NCBI RefSeq assembly: GCF_003390885.1 | Contig: NZ_QMEL01000003.1 | Span: forward strand, 1-64,000 | Direction of reading: 5' to 3' | DNA from: Pelagibacterium sediminicola | GTDB lineage: Bacteria; Pseudomonadota; Alphaproteobacteria; Rhizobiales; Devosiaceae | DNA: 64,000 bases | Shown here: piece after piece, positions 8,251 to 16,005 of the stretch | Layout: every line of letters begins with the position of its first letter | How positions within the stretch are numbered: position 1 is the first letter of the stretch | The notes under the pieces: generated by a model | Database searches by the model: none | Told to the model about the DNA's origin: nothing | What the model saw: only the letters and a program-made list of their open reading frames with translations | Position numbers and translations under genes: made by a program

Positions 8251-9876
8251 TCAGCTCTCCTTGTCGCTTTCCTGTCCCGTGGGGGCAGGGTCATCCTGAT
8301 TTTCATAGGGTGCAGGCTTGAGTGCCGGCATTTTAAAGGCAGTCAGCCGCTGGCGTTCCTCTGTCGAGGGAAAGGTGGACACCAGCTTGCGCTGGCGCGC
8401 CACATGTTCTGCATGGATCGCTGCCGCGCGGGCCACGATGTCGGCTATGGAAAGCCCGCTGGCGGAATCGATCTGGGGCGCTGCAGGGGTAGGTTCCGGC
8501 TCGGCATCGATCCCAAAAGCGGCGCTGTTGTGCCCGATCTGACCGTGATGGCCTACCTGACGCACCGGTTCGGTTTCTTCGCGGCGGGGCGGTTCGGTCA
8601 CCGCGAAGGCGCTCGGCATCGCCGTTGATGCACGCATCGTTGATGCACGCATCCGCGCGATATGGGCCCGCATCCGCTCGCCCGCGCGCCGCGCAAGATC
8701 GGCCGGGGATTCGACCGCCACGGGCCGGGCGGCGGGCGAGGCTACCGGTGCCGCCGGGCGGGGCTGATGCTGGGCAGGCGCGGAAAAGCCGCTGGGCCGC
8801 TGGGCACTGAGGCGCATCGTGCGAATATGATCGGCCAGCCGCTCGGTTGCCCGGCGCACCATGGCGTCGGTGTTTCCGGCTAACTGCCGGGCCTGCGCGC
8901 CAACACGGGGGACCGCAGGCGGCAGGACGGGTTGTTGCTGTGTCATGGCGATTTCCTCCCATGGATCGGACCCTGCCTTCGGATCATAGCGTCCCACGAA
9001 GGCCGAGGGCAGGGGCCCTTCTCGGCGTTTTGAGCGGATGAAGGCGCTTTGGATATCACCCGCGCGCGCGCCGAGCGCGCCCGCCGATTGCCCGATGGCT
9101 GCAAGCGAGCCCGGCAGGCGGAAGGGCGGGGGCAGGGTGATGGCCGGATTGACGGGCGCGGCGGCACCGCCGCCGCCGAGATAGGCGGAAATGACGGCGG
9201 GGTCGTTGGCAAGCGCCGCCGCGCTGCCTTCGCCCACCACATGGCCGTTCTCTATGAGATAGCCGCGCTCGGCGATCTTGAGGCTCTGCTTGGCGTTCTG
9301 CTCGACCAGAAGGATGCCGACACCGGTTTTGGCGACATCGGCCAGCGAGCGGAAGAGTTCGAGGCTGAGGAGCGGGGACAGGCCGAGCGAAGGCTCGTCC
9401 AGCATGAGAATTTCAGGCTTCGACATCAGCGCCCGCCCGATAGCGACCATCTGCTGTTCGCCGCCCGACATGGTGCGCGCGATCTGGCCCTTGCGCTCGG
9501 CAAGGCGGGGGAAGAGCTCGTAAATCCGGCGCAGGGTGGCGGCTTCCTCGCCACGCGCGCGATGGGCGAAGGCGCCGAGTTGCAGGTTTTCGGCCACCGT
9601 CAGGTCCCCGAAAATGCCGCGCCCTTCGGGAACCAGCGCGATGCCAGCCTCGACGATCTTGTGGGGCTTGAGCTTGGTGATCGGCTTCCCGTTCATCACG
9701 ATCTCGCTGCCCGGATCGGCCTTTTCCATTCCGGCGATGGCCTTGAGCAGCGAGGATTTTCCCGCCCCGTTAGCGCCGAGGATAACGCAGATCTCGCCCT
9801 CGGCGATGGTCACGCTGATCGCTTCGAGCGCCCGGTGGAAACCGTAGGTGACCGAGAGATTTCTGACCTCAAGCAT
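8251..9876 (-). CDS. livF: Liv-type ABC transporter ATPase (LivF) with a 300-residue C-terminal tail
   Basis: Residues 1-235 are a normal LivF ATPase: Walker A GANGAGKS (34-41), signature SGGEQ (137-141), Walker B LMLDEP (157-162) and the H-loop-region LVEQNAK. It energises import through LivH and LivM. The frame then stays open for another 306 residues, giving 541 residues against about 235 for the family. The tail is rich in proline, alanine and arginine and contains three spaced copies of a 17-residue amphipathic pattern: residues 339-355, 394-410 and 480-496, with core RxGERMRAHIARMR. Methionine 311 (8946) is preceded by a strong ribosome-binding site, so a separate 231-residue protein (8251-8946) may be made as well or instead. 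The start overlaps the stop of livG by 8 bases. Confidence 0.85.
   Translation of the reverse strand: MLEVRNLSVTYGFHRALEAISVTIAEGEICVILGANGAGKSSLLKAIAGMEKADPGSEIVMNGKPITKLKPHKIVEAGIALVPEGRGIFGDLTVAENLQLGAFAHRARGEEAATLRRIYELFPRLAERKGQIARTMSGGEQQMVAIGRALMSKPEILMLDEPSLGLSPLLSLELFRSLADVAKTGVGILLVEQNAKQSLKIAERGYLIENGHVVGEGSAAALANDPAVISAYLGGGGAAAPVNPAITLPPPFRLPGSLAAIGQSAGALGARAGDIQSAFIRSKRREGPLPSAFVGRYDPKAGSDPWEEIAMTQQQPVLPPAVPRVGAQARQLAGNTDAMVRRATERLADHIRTMRLSAQRPSGFSAPAQHQPRPAAPVASPAARPVAVESPADLARRAGERMRAHIARMRASTMRASTAMPSAFAVTEPPRREETEPVRQVGHHGQIGHNSAAFGIDAEPEPTPAAPQIDSASGLSIADIVARAAAIHAEHVARQRKLVSTFPSTEERQRLTAFKMPALKPAPYENQDDPAPTGQESDKES
8624..8653. repeat. perfect 15-bp tandem duplication inside the livF tail
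   Basis: The 15-base unit gttgatgcacgcatc is present twice in direct succession. It adds five residues (the RASTM/RAST repeat at about residues 410-419 of the tail) without breaking the frame. Confidence 0.95.
8955..8960 (-). promoter_or_regulatory. internal ribosome binding site in the livF frame
   Basis: On the minus strand gggagg stands 8 bases before ATG 8946 (methionine 311 of the livF frame). It is at least as good a site as those of neighbouring genes and would start a protein MTQQQPVLPP... of 231 residues that holds all three helical repeats. Confidence 0.55.
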
Positions 9877-10600
9877 CGTCGTCCCCCAGATAGGCCCGCA
9901 CCACTTCGGGGTCTGACAATGTTTCGCTGACGCCGCCTTCGGCGATCTTGATGCCGCTCGACATCACCACGCACCGGTCGCAGAGCGAGCGGATGGCGTC
10001 CATCACGTGCTCGACCATGATGATGGTCCGACCCTCGCCGCTCAACTGTTCGATCAGCGCGATGCCGATCTTGAGTTCGCTGGGGTTGAGCCCGGCCAGC
10101 CATTCGTCCAGCAGGAGGACACGCGGATCGGATGCGAGCGCGCGGGCCAGTTCGACCCGCTTCTGGTCGATATAGGTCATGGCGCCGACCGGCAGGCTGC
10201 CGCGCCCGGCCAGCCCTACCCGTTCGAGCAGTTCATGGGCGAGGTGCATGGCATCCTCGCCCCAAAGGCGCCGGTGCCCGAAAACCGCTCCGGCCATGAC
10301 GTTCTGGGCGGCGGTCATCGAAGGCAGGACGCGCACGAGCTGGAACGTGCGGGCGACGCCCTTGCGGGCGATCTTGTAGGCGGACAGCCCGGCAATGGGG
10401 GCGCCATCGAGCGCGATTTCGCCGGATGTCGGCTTGAGCGCGCCGGAGATGAGGTTAAGCATGGTCGTCTTGCCCGAACCATTGGGGCCTATGAGCCCCA
10501 GCAACTCGCCCTGGCGGACCTCGAAACTCACATCGTTGACGGCAACGAGCCCGCCGAACGCCTTGCGGGCGGACGAAACGTTCAGTGCGATCGCGTTCAT
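9869..10600 (-). CDS. livG: Liv-type ABC transporter ATPase (LivG)
   Basis: This encodes a 243-residue ATPase of the branched-chain amino acid (HAAT) ABC family. It has Walker A GPNGSGKT and Walker B LLLDEW; the usual LSGGQQ signature is altered to a region reading YIDQKRVELARAL, which is unusual because the canonical serine-glycine-glycine is not visible (PVGAMTYIDQKR). The family's long insertion after Walker B (LNPSELKIG) and the IMVEHVMD H-loop are present. ATG at 10600 overlaps the livM stop (ATGA), and its own stop overlaps the livF start. An upstream in-frame start at 10654 lies in livM and is unlikely. It forms the LivG/LivF ATPase pair that drives uptake by LivH/LivM and the binding protein at 12550. 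Confidence 0.92.
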   Translation of the reverse strand: MNAIALNVSSARKAFGGLVAVNDVSFEVRQGELLGLIGPNGSGKTTMLNLISGALKPTSGEIALDGAPIAGLSAYKIARKGVARTFQLVRVLPSMTAAQNVMAGAVFGHRRLWGEDAMHLAHELLERVGLAGRGSLPVGAMTYIDQKRVELARALASDPRVLLLDEWLAGLNPSELKIGIALIEQLSGEGRTIIMVEHVMDAIRSLCDRCVVMSSGIKIAEGGVSETLSDPEVVRAYLGDDDA

Positions 10601-11562
10601 GCCGCCGTCTCCGTACTCGAAGGGGCACTCTTGCGCGACTGGAATTTGTTCCATGCCTGTTCGAGCCGTCCCGTGACGCCGTTGGGCAGCAGGAAAACGA
10701 TGGCGAGGAAGGAAAGACCCATCGCCACCGGCATGTAATTGGAGAACCGCACGGTGATGAAATCCATGAGGATCACGAACGGAATGACGCCGACAATCGG
10801 GCCCCAGAGCTTTCTGGTGCCCCCGAGCAGCGCCATGATGACGACGAGGAACGAGGTCATCGGGTTGAAAGCGGAGGTGGGCTGGATGTAGCCGTAGCGC
10901 GGGGCGCAGATGGCCCCGGCAATGCCGATGAATGCCCCCGAGATGATAAACAGCACGATCTTGGATTTCGCCGTATCGATCCCCACGTGCCGCGCCACGG
11001 TTTCATCGTCGCCGATGATGCGCATGGCAAAGCCGAGCCGCGAGCGGTTGATGAGCCAGCCGGTGAGAAAGATGACGGCGGTGAGTGCCAGCAGCATCCA
11101 GAAGATGTGCATTTCGCGCAGGTCGGTGAAGACGTAAAGCCCCATGCGGGTCGTGAACGTCGCCTGCGCCCAGGTAACGATCTGGCGCACGAGTTCGGCG
11201 AGCCCGAGGGTGAAGATCACGAAATAGACGCCCGAGAGCCGCAGCGTCGCCGCGCCCACGATACCGGCCAGCGCGCCTGCCGCCAGCGCGCCGAAAGCAA
11301 CGAGGAGCGGGAAGGGGAGTACGTCGACCCAAAGCGCCACGGCATAGGTGCCGAGCCCGAAAAAGGCGGCGGTCGCAAGCGATACATAATGGGTCGGGCC
11401 TGAAAACAGCGTCCATGCCGTGCAGAGCGCCGCATAGAGCGTGATGTTGACGGCCAGCGAGAGGTAATAGCCCTGATCGACCAGCGGCAGGCAAGCGGCG
11501 AGTGCGAAAGCAAGGACGCCGCCGATTCCGATGATGATTTCCTTCTGCGAAAGGCTATTCAT
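10597..11562 (-). CDS. livM: Liv-type ABC transporter permease (LivM)
   Basis: This encodes a 321-residue inner-membrane permease with about nine to ten hydrophobic segments and the family pattern in the middle of the protein: SRLGFAMRIIGDDETVARHVGI, here split as RLGFAMRIIGDDE and ARHVGIDTAKSK, where the ATPase contacts the membrane part. The C-terminal half has GGTRKLWGPIVG, also typical of LivM. ATG at 11562 overlaps the stop of livH, so the two permeases are translationally coupled. The longer frame up to 12300 is the wrong frame of livH. It forms the channel with LivH. The substrate class (amino acid, amide, urea or aromatic acid) cannot be read from the permease alone. Confidence 0.93.
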   Translation of the reverse strand: MNSLSQKEIIIGIGGVLAFALAACLPLVDQGYYLSLAVNITLYAALCTAWTLFSGPTHYVSLATAAFFGLGTYAVALWVDVLPFPLLVAFGALAAGALAGIVGAATLRLSGVYFVIFTLGLAELVRQIVTWAQATFTTRMGLYVFTDLREMHIFWMLLALTAVIFLTGWLINRSRLGFAMRIIGDDETVARHVGIDTAKSKIVLFIISGAFIGIAGAICAPRYGYIQPTSAFNPMTSFLVVIMALLGGTRKLWGPIVGVIPFVILMDFITVRFSNYMPVAMGLSFLAIVFLLPNGVTGRLEQAWNKFQSRKSAPSSTETAA

Positions 11563-12428
11563 GATGTGGGCCTCCCGAATATGCCTTGCGGGCGGAACAG
11601 CAGGACGACGATGAACAGCGTATAGGTGGCGGCGAGCGTGAGGCTCGGATCGATAAGGCTGGCGACCGCCGTTTCGGCCACTCCCAGAATGATCGCGGCG
11701 AGCACCGCGCCGCGCACGTCGCCCACCCCGCCCATGATGACGATGATCAGCGCCTTCATGGTGAAGACCACGCCCATCGAGGCGTTGAAGGTGTAAAAGG
11801 TCGAGAGCAGGGCGCCCCCGCACGCGGTCAGCGCACCGCCCAGTGCAAAGGCGATGGCAGCGGTGCGGGCAACGTCGATGGCAACGAGATTGGCCGATTT
11901 GGGATCGGCCGAGACCGCGCGCATCGCCGTGCCGTAGCGCGTATGGTAGAGAAAGATATACAGCCCGACAGCGATCACGACCGCTGCGGCGAACGCCACG
12001 ACCCGGTTGAGCCCGAAGCCCGAGCCGAAGATGTCGAAACGCTGGGCAAGGAAGGTATAGTTGAAGTACTCCCCCCCGAAGGTCAGCAGCATCATCCCCT
12101 GGAACAGGAACAAAAGACCGAATGTTGCGAGGATGGAATCGACTTCCAGTTGCCCGCGGTTCTTGGCCCGCTTCACCAGCGGCTCGAGCGCGACCCGGTA
12201 GACCGCCCAGTTTGCGGCAAAGGCCGCCGGAGCGATGAGCAAAAGACCGACGATGGGGTTGATGGTCAGCGTCGTGAACAGCCACATGGCGATGAAACAA
12301 CCCGCAACGAGCGTTTCGCCATTGGCAAGATTCATGATGCGGGCAACGCCGTACTGAAGGGTCAGGCCCAGCGCGATCAGCGCATAGGTGCCGCTCAGCA
12401 GGATGCCGGTGACGATAATCTGGGTCAT
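11559..12428 (-). CDS. livH: Liv-type ABC transporter permease (LivH)
   Basis: This encodes a 289-residue inner-membrane permease with about eight hydrophobic segments. The N-terminus (GILLSGTYALIALGLTL and YGVARIMNLANGE) and the TRYGTAMRAVSADPKSANLVGI-like loop (RYGTAMRAVSADP) are hallmarks of LivH. The late motif GGVGDVRGAVLAA is also characteristic. It is the first gene of the livHMGF block and lies 121 bases after the binding-protein gene, with a long perfect hairpin in between. That arrangement usually allows more binding protein than permease to be made. Confidence 0.94.
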   Translation of the reverse strand: MTQIIVTGILLSGTYALIALGLTLQYGVARIMNLANGETLVAGCFIAMWLFTTLTINPIVGLLLIAPAAFAANWAVYRVALEPLVKRAKNRGQLEVDSILATFGLLFLFQGMMLLTFGGEYFNYTFLAQRFDIFGSGFGLNRVVAFAAAVVIAVGLYIFLYHTRYGTAMRAVSADPKSANLVAIDVARTAAIAFALGGALTACGGALLSTFYTFNASMGVVFTMKALIIVIMGGVGDVRGAVLAAIILGVAETAVASLIDPSLTLAATYTLFIVVLLFRPQGIFGRPTS

Positions 12429-12497
12429 GAAATCATTCTATCATCGAACCTGTCCGGGGCCCCCGCAATCGCGCCGGATGGTTTATAGGCGGCGAGC

Positions 12498-12538
12498 GAG
12501 CCTGCCGTCCGTCCCCGCGTGTGACGGACGGCAGGCTC
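12498..12538 (-). promoter_or_regulatory. 16-bp perfect hairpin between binding protein and permease genes
   Basis: A perfect 16-bp stem (12498-12513 with 12523-12538) encloses a 9-base loop. On the minus strand it follows the binding-protein stop codon by 11 bases and has no T run after it. It is probably an mRNA-stabilising or partly terminating hairpin that raises binding protein over permease. Confidence 0.8.
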
Positions 12539-12549
12539 TCTTCGACAGA

Positions 12550-13743
12550 TTACCAGGCCGGCTTGACCACCGGCTCGGCGCCCACGGCGATGCCGTCGGC
12601 GGCAACGGCGACGAACTTGCCATCACGCCATTGGCCGACCGTCCACACGTTCGGGTTGACGTTGTCAACGAAATCGATGGTGCCGATGACGGTATCGAAG
12701 GTGCCGTTCTGGATGGTTTCGATCACGGCGGCGCGGTCCAGCGAACCCGTCTCCTCGATAGCCTGGGCCAGAACCTGCAGGCCCGCATAGGTCGTGGCGC
12801 TTGCCCAGTAGTCGGGCTCGGAGCCGGTCAGCTCTTCATGGCGATCGAAATAATCGGCCACCTTGGGGTCGTCGAGATTGACGCCGCCGATGCCCATGAT
12901 GCCTTCGGCTGCATCGCCGAAACGGTCACGGAAGCTGGGGAAGGCGGTACCGACGCCGGTGTAGAACGCCCCGACCTCAAGCCCCTGGATCTGAGCCTGC
13001 TCGGTCAGCGCAAAAGTGTCGCCGGGGTACGAGAAGGCCATGAAGCTGTCGGGCTCGGCGGCCTTGGCCGCCGCGATGATGGGCGCGACGTCCTGGGTGC
13101 CGAACGGATAGGAGGCCTCATAGACGATGTCGAAGCCGGCTTCGAGAAGCAGGGGCTTGGCGGCGTTGATGTGTTCCTGACCGAAGGCGTCGCCCACATA
13201 GAGCAGAGCGACGGTGTCGCCGATTTCCCCTGCGTCGCGGAGCTTGCTGAATGCCTCGACAGCGCCCACCGCAAGCTGGGTTGCCGTGCCGAGCATCCAG
13301 AACGAGTTTGGCCAGCGCTGGGCGAACTCTGCCACGCCATCGGTTGCCGCGCTGGTCGTGATGTGCGGATAGCCGTGCTGGGCGATCATCGGCGCCGTCG
13401 CGATGTTGATGCCGGTGGAATAGGGGGTGACGATGAAATCGACATTGTCGATGGTGGCCAGACGCTGGATGTTCTGGATGGCGATTTCGGGGTTGGTCTG
13501 GTCGTCGTATTCGATCAGCTCGATGGTCATCTGACGGTCGCCGACCTGAAGGCCGCCCGCCTCGTTGATCTCGTGGACCCAGAGTTCGATGTTGGGCCAG
13601 TGCGTCATGGCCCCGCCGCCGCCGAGCGGCCCGGTCTTGGGCGCGCTTGCGCCGATCTTGATGACGTCCTGCGCAAAGGCGGCCGGCGCGAGTGTCAGGC
13701 CGGCCGCGCAAATGGCCGCCGCGAACAATGTTCTTCTTTTCAT
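12550..13743 (-). CDS. Liv-type ABC transporter substrate-binding protein
   Basis: This encodes a 397-residue periplasmic binding protein. Residues 1-24 form a signal peptide ending APAAFA, and the mature chain begins QDVIKIGASAPKTGPLGG, the usual start of type I (Leu/Ile/Val or amide) binding proteins. Domain features such as IELIEYDDQTNPEIAIQNIQ (glycine-poor here) and VDFIVTPYSTG follow the family pattern. ATG at 13743 is preceded by gggagg; the longer frame to 13953 starts inside the next gene and lacks a signal peptide. It is the partner of LivHMGF. The flanking aldehyde dehydrogenases suggest that the ligand is catabolised to an aldehyde, but the ligand is not known. Confidence 0.93.
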   Translation of the reverse strand: MKRRTLFAAAICAAGLTLAPAAFAQDVIKIGASAPKTGPLGGGGAMTHWPNIELWVHEINEAGGLQVGDRQMTIELIEYDDQTNPEIAIQNIQRLATIDNVDFIVTPYSTGINIATAPMIAQHGYPHITTSAATDGVAEFAQRWPNSFWMLGTATQLAVGAVEAFSKLRDAGEIGDTVALLYVGDAFGQEHINAAKPLLLEAGFDIVYEASYPFGTQDVAPIIAAAKAAEPDSFMAFSYPGDTFALTEQAQIQGLEVGAFYTGVGTAFPSFRDRFGDAAEGIMGIGGVNLDDPKVADYFDRHEELTGSEPDYWASATTYAGLQVLAQAIEETGSLDRAAVIETIQNGTFDTVIGTIDFVDNVNPNVWTVGQWRDGKFVAVAADGIAVGAEPVVKPAW

Positions 13744-13864
13744 GGTTTTCCTCCCAGGGGTTTTTATGCGTTGAGTTACATCTGCCGCTATAATCGGCAC
13801 ATGTTCCGATGAACTCCGTTGTTCACGGAGGGGGACCGGGGTATGCGGTTGCCCGCAGGCCCGG

Positions 13865-15328
13865 TCAGGCATAGTGGATCGTCTTGGTCTCGATGTAGTT
13901 GTCGAGCCCTTCGGGCCCGCCTTCGCGGCCCATGCCGGATTGCTTGTAGCCACCGAACGGGTGCTTGGGATCGACGATCATGCCGTTGATCGTGACGCTT
14001 CCGGTCCGCATGCGGCGGGCAACCTCGTAGCCGCGTTCGGGATCGGCGGTATAGACCGCGCCCGAAAGCCCGTAGCTGGAATTGTTCGCCTTGGCGACGG
14101 CGTCGTCGATGTCAGTGTAGGTCAGCACCGAAACGACAGGCCCGAAAATCTCTTCCTGCACGATCTTCATGTGTGAGGTGACGTCGGTGAAGACGGTCGG
14201 CTCGACATAAAAACCCTTGTCGAATCCCTGCGGGCGTCCGCCGCCACACGCAACCGTCGCACCTTCCGCGCGTCCGGCGGCGATATAGCCTTCGACCCGC
14301 GCGCGCTGGCGGGCCATGGTGAGGGGGCCCATCTGGGTTGCAGGATCGAACGGGTCGCCAACCTTGATGTTCTTGACCGCGCCGACATAGAGATCGAGGA
14401 ACTCTGTCTTGCGCGATTCCGGCACGAGGATGCGGGTGAGCGAAAAGCAGACCTGCCCGGTAATGGGCATGGTGTAGGCCATGAGGCTGGGGAGCGCGGC
14501 GTGGAAGTCGGCGTCATCGAGCAGGACCGCGGCGGATTTTCCGCCCAGTTCGAGGCTGACGCGGGCCAGGCGGTCGGCGCAGATTTTCGCGATGGCCTTG
14601 CCTGCGCCGGTAGAGCCGGTGAAGGCGACCTTGTCGATCGATTTATGCCCCACGAGATACTCTCCGCCTTCGCGGTCAGCGGGCACGAGGTTGAAGACAC
14701 CTTCGGGCAGCCCGGCCTTTTCGATGCACTCGGCAAGGATATAGGCTTCGAGCGGGGTCTCGGGTGACGGCTTGGCAACGATAGTGCAACCAGCAGCAAG
14801 GGCGGCCGAGACCTTGTAGCTCAGGAGTACCAGCGGCGCGTTCCACGGGGTGATCGCCGCGCAGACGCCGACCGGTTCCTTGGCGACGCGGACGCGCCCG
14901 CCATCGTCGCGCTTGCGCTCGTCGACGAAAGGATAGGTTTCGATCAGATCGGCATAATAACTGAAAAGGGTCGGATTCTGGCCCACCAGCTTTTTGGTGA
15001 GCATGATCGGTGCCCCGACCTGGAGGGTCCATGACTGGGCGATATCATCGAGGCGTTCGGTGAGATATTCGGCGACCTTGCGCAGATAGCGCGCGCGCTC
15101 GGCGGGGGCCATGCGCGGCCACGGGCCGTTGTCGAACGCGTCGCGCGCGGCGGCGACAGCGCGGTCGATGTCCGCCTTTCCGGCTTCCGGATAAGTAATG
15201 ACCAGCTCTTCGGTGACCGGCGAAATGACCTTGAGTTGCTGGCGCGAAATCGGTTCGAGCCATTTGCCGCCGATGAAGAATTTCTCCGGGGCCTTGGGCG
15301 CGGCGGCGCCACGCATCATCGCGTTCAT
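13865..15328 (-). CDS. NAD(P)-dependent aldehyde dehydrogenase (second of two)
   Basis: This encodes a 487-residue aldehyde dehydrogenase. It has TPWNAP (oxyanion asparagine), FTGSTGAGKA, the general-base glutamate in LELGGKSA and the catalytic cysteine in GQVCFS. The C-terminal PFGGYKQSGMGREGG is typical. It is only distantly similar to the enzyme at 6789, so the pair are not a recent duplication. Two ATGs are possible: 15334 is only 3 bases from the Shine-Dalgarno sequence aagggag, while 15328 is 9 bases away and was preferred. It is the first gene of the minus-strand cluster and lies 121 bases before the binding-protein gene. It probably oxidises an aldehyde formed from the imported substrate. 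Confidence 0.92.
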   Translation of the reverse strand: MNAMMRGAAAPKAPEKFFIGGKWLEPISRQQLKVISPVTEELVITYPEAGKADIDRAVAAARDAFDNGPWPRMAPAERARYLRKVAEYLTERLDDIAQSWTLQVGAPIMLTKKLVGQNPTLFSYYADLIETYPFVDERKRDDGGRVRVAKEPVGVCAAITPWNAPLVLLSYKVSAALAAGCTIVAKPSPETPLEAYILAECIEKAGLPEGVFNLVPADREGGEYLVGHKSIDKVAFTGSTGAGKAIAKICADRLARVSLELGGKSAAVLLDDADFHAALPSLMAYTMPITGQVCFSLTRILVPESRKTEFLDLYVGAVKNIKVGDPFDPATQMGPLTMARQRARVEGYIAAGRAEGATVACGGGRPQGFDKGFYVEPTVFTDVTSHMKIVQEEIFGPVVSVLTYTDIDDAVAKANNSSYGLSGAVYTADPERGYEVARRMRTGSVTINGMIVDPKHPFGGYKQSGMGREGGPEGLDNYIETKTIHYA

Positions 15329-15455
15329 TTCCATTCTCTCCCTTGTGACGCTTTTCGCCTGGCCGGCCCTTTTCAGGCTCTATGCGCAGTTAGCCACATT
15401 TTTTCAGTTTCCGCCATTCCCCGGCTGACAGAAAGTCGCGGCGAACTGGAATTGC

Positions 15456-15465
15456 ATGTATACAT
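15456..15465. promoter_or_regulatory. GntR-like palindrome ATGTATACAT
   Basis: A perfect 10-base palindrome lies 128 bases upstream of the aldehyde dehydrogenase start. A related element tggtatacatt lies at about 15588-15598. TATAC cores of this type are bound by FadR/VanR-like GntR regulators. No GntR gene is in the window, so this is only a candidate operator. The rest of 15335-15617 shows no gene. Confidence 0.35.
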
Positions 15466-15617
15466 ACGTGGGTGTAAAAATTTTAGCAACGCGTGTCTCA
15501 ATCAGTATTTCTTATCGATGTGATAAGGCCGGCTGATCGAGGTTCTCCATTGCGCCGCCGCCAGGCAACGACGCCGATAAGGAGGTGTGGTATACATTTT
15601 GTTACCAGGATACGCAG

Positions 15618-15857
15618 CTATTCCGAACTGGTCCATTTGGCGACGACTTCCGCGCCGGGCGCCGATCCGGCTGCTTGCGCTGCGGCGCTAACCGGCTTGT
15701 GATGTACGCTGATGACCGTGAGGAAGTGGGTCGCGCCGTCATATTCACAGGCGATCCGGTCGCCGGGCGAGGGGGCCGACAAGAAGCAATAGTCGCCCCA
15801 GTCCTGTGACGGAGAACGGATCGAGCCTCTTTCGACCAGAAGCCGCGCGACATACAT
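15618..15857 (-). CDS. small hypothetical protein
   Basis: This is a 79-residue reading frame starting at ATG 15857, preceded by ggag 8 bases away. The first 56 residues look protein-like, with a mixed hydrophobic/charged pattern such as DWGDYCFLSAPSPGDRIACEYDG and an even spread of residues (RLLVERGSIRS, HFLTVISVHHKP), resembling a small beta-rich domain. The tail is alanine-rich. I do not recognise the family. It is isolated between the aldehyde dehydrogenase gene and trkA and is antisense to no other candidate of better quality. Its reality is uncertain. Confidence 0.45.
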   Translation of the reverse strand: MYVARLLVERGSIRSPSQDWGDYCFLSAPSPGDRIACEYDGATHFLTVISVHHKPVSAAAQAAGSAPGAEVVAKWTSSE

Positions 15858-16005
15858 TTGTGTGTCTCCATGCCTGCAACACGATGGACGGCCAGACCAA
15901 GGTCTGCTTTATGCACAGTTTGAGCGCCTATCACACCTGTGTCCAGTGACTTTAATATGCGCTATCCATGGGGCCTGGAACCCCACGAGTACTCGGAGAC
16001 CGGAT

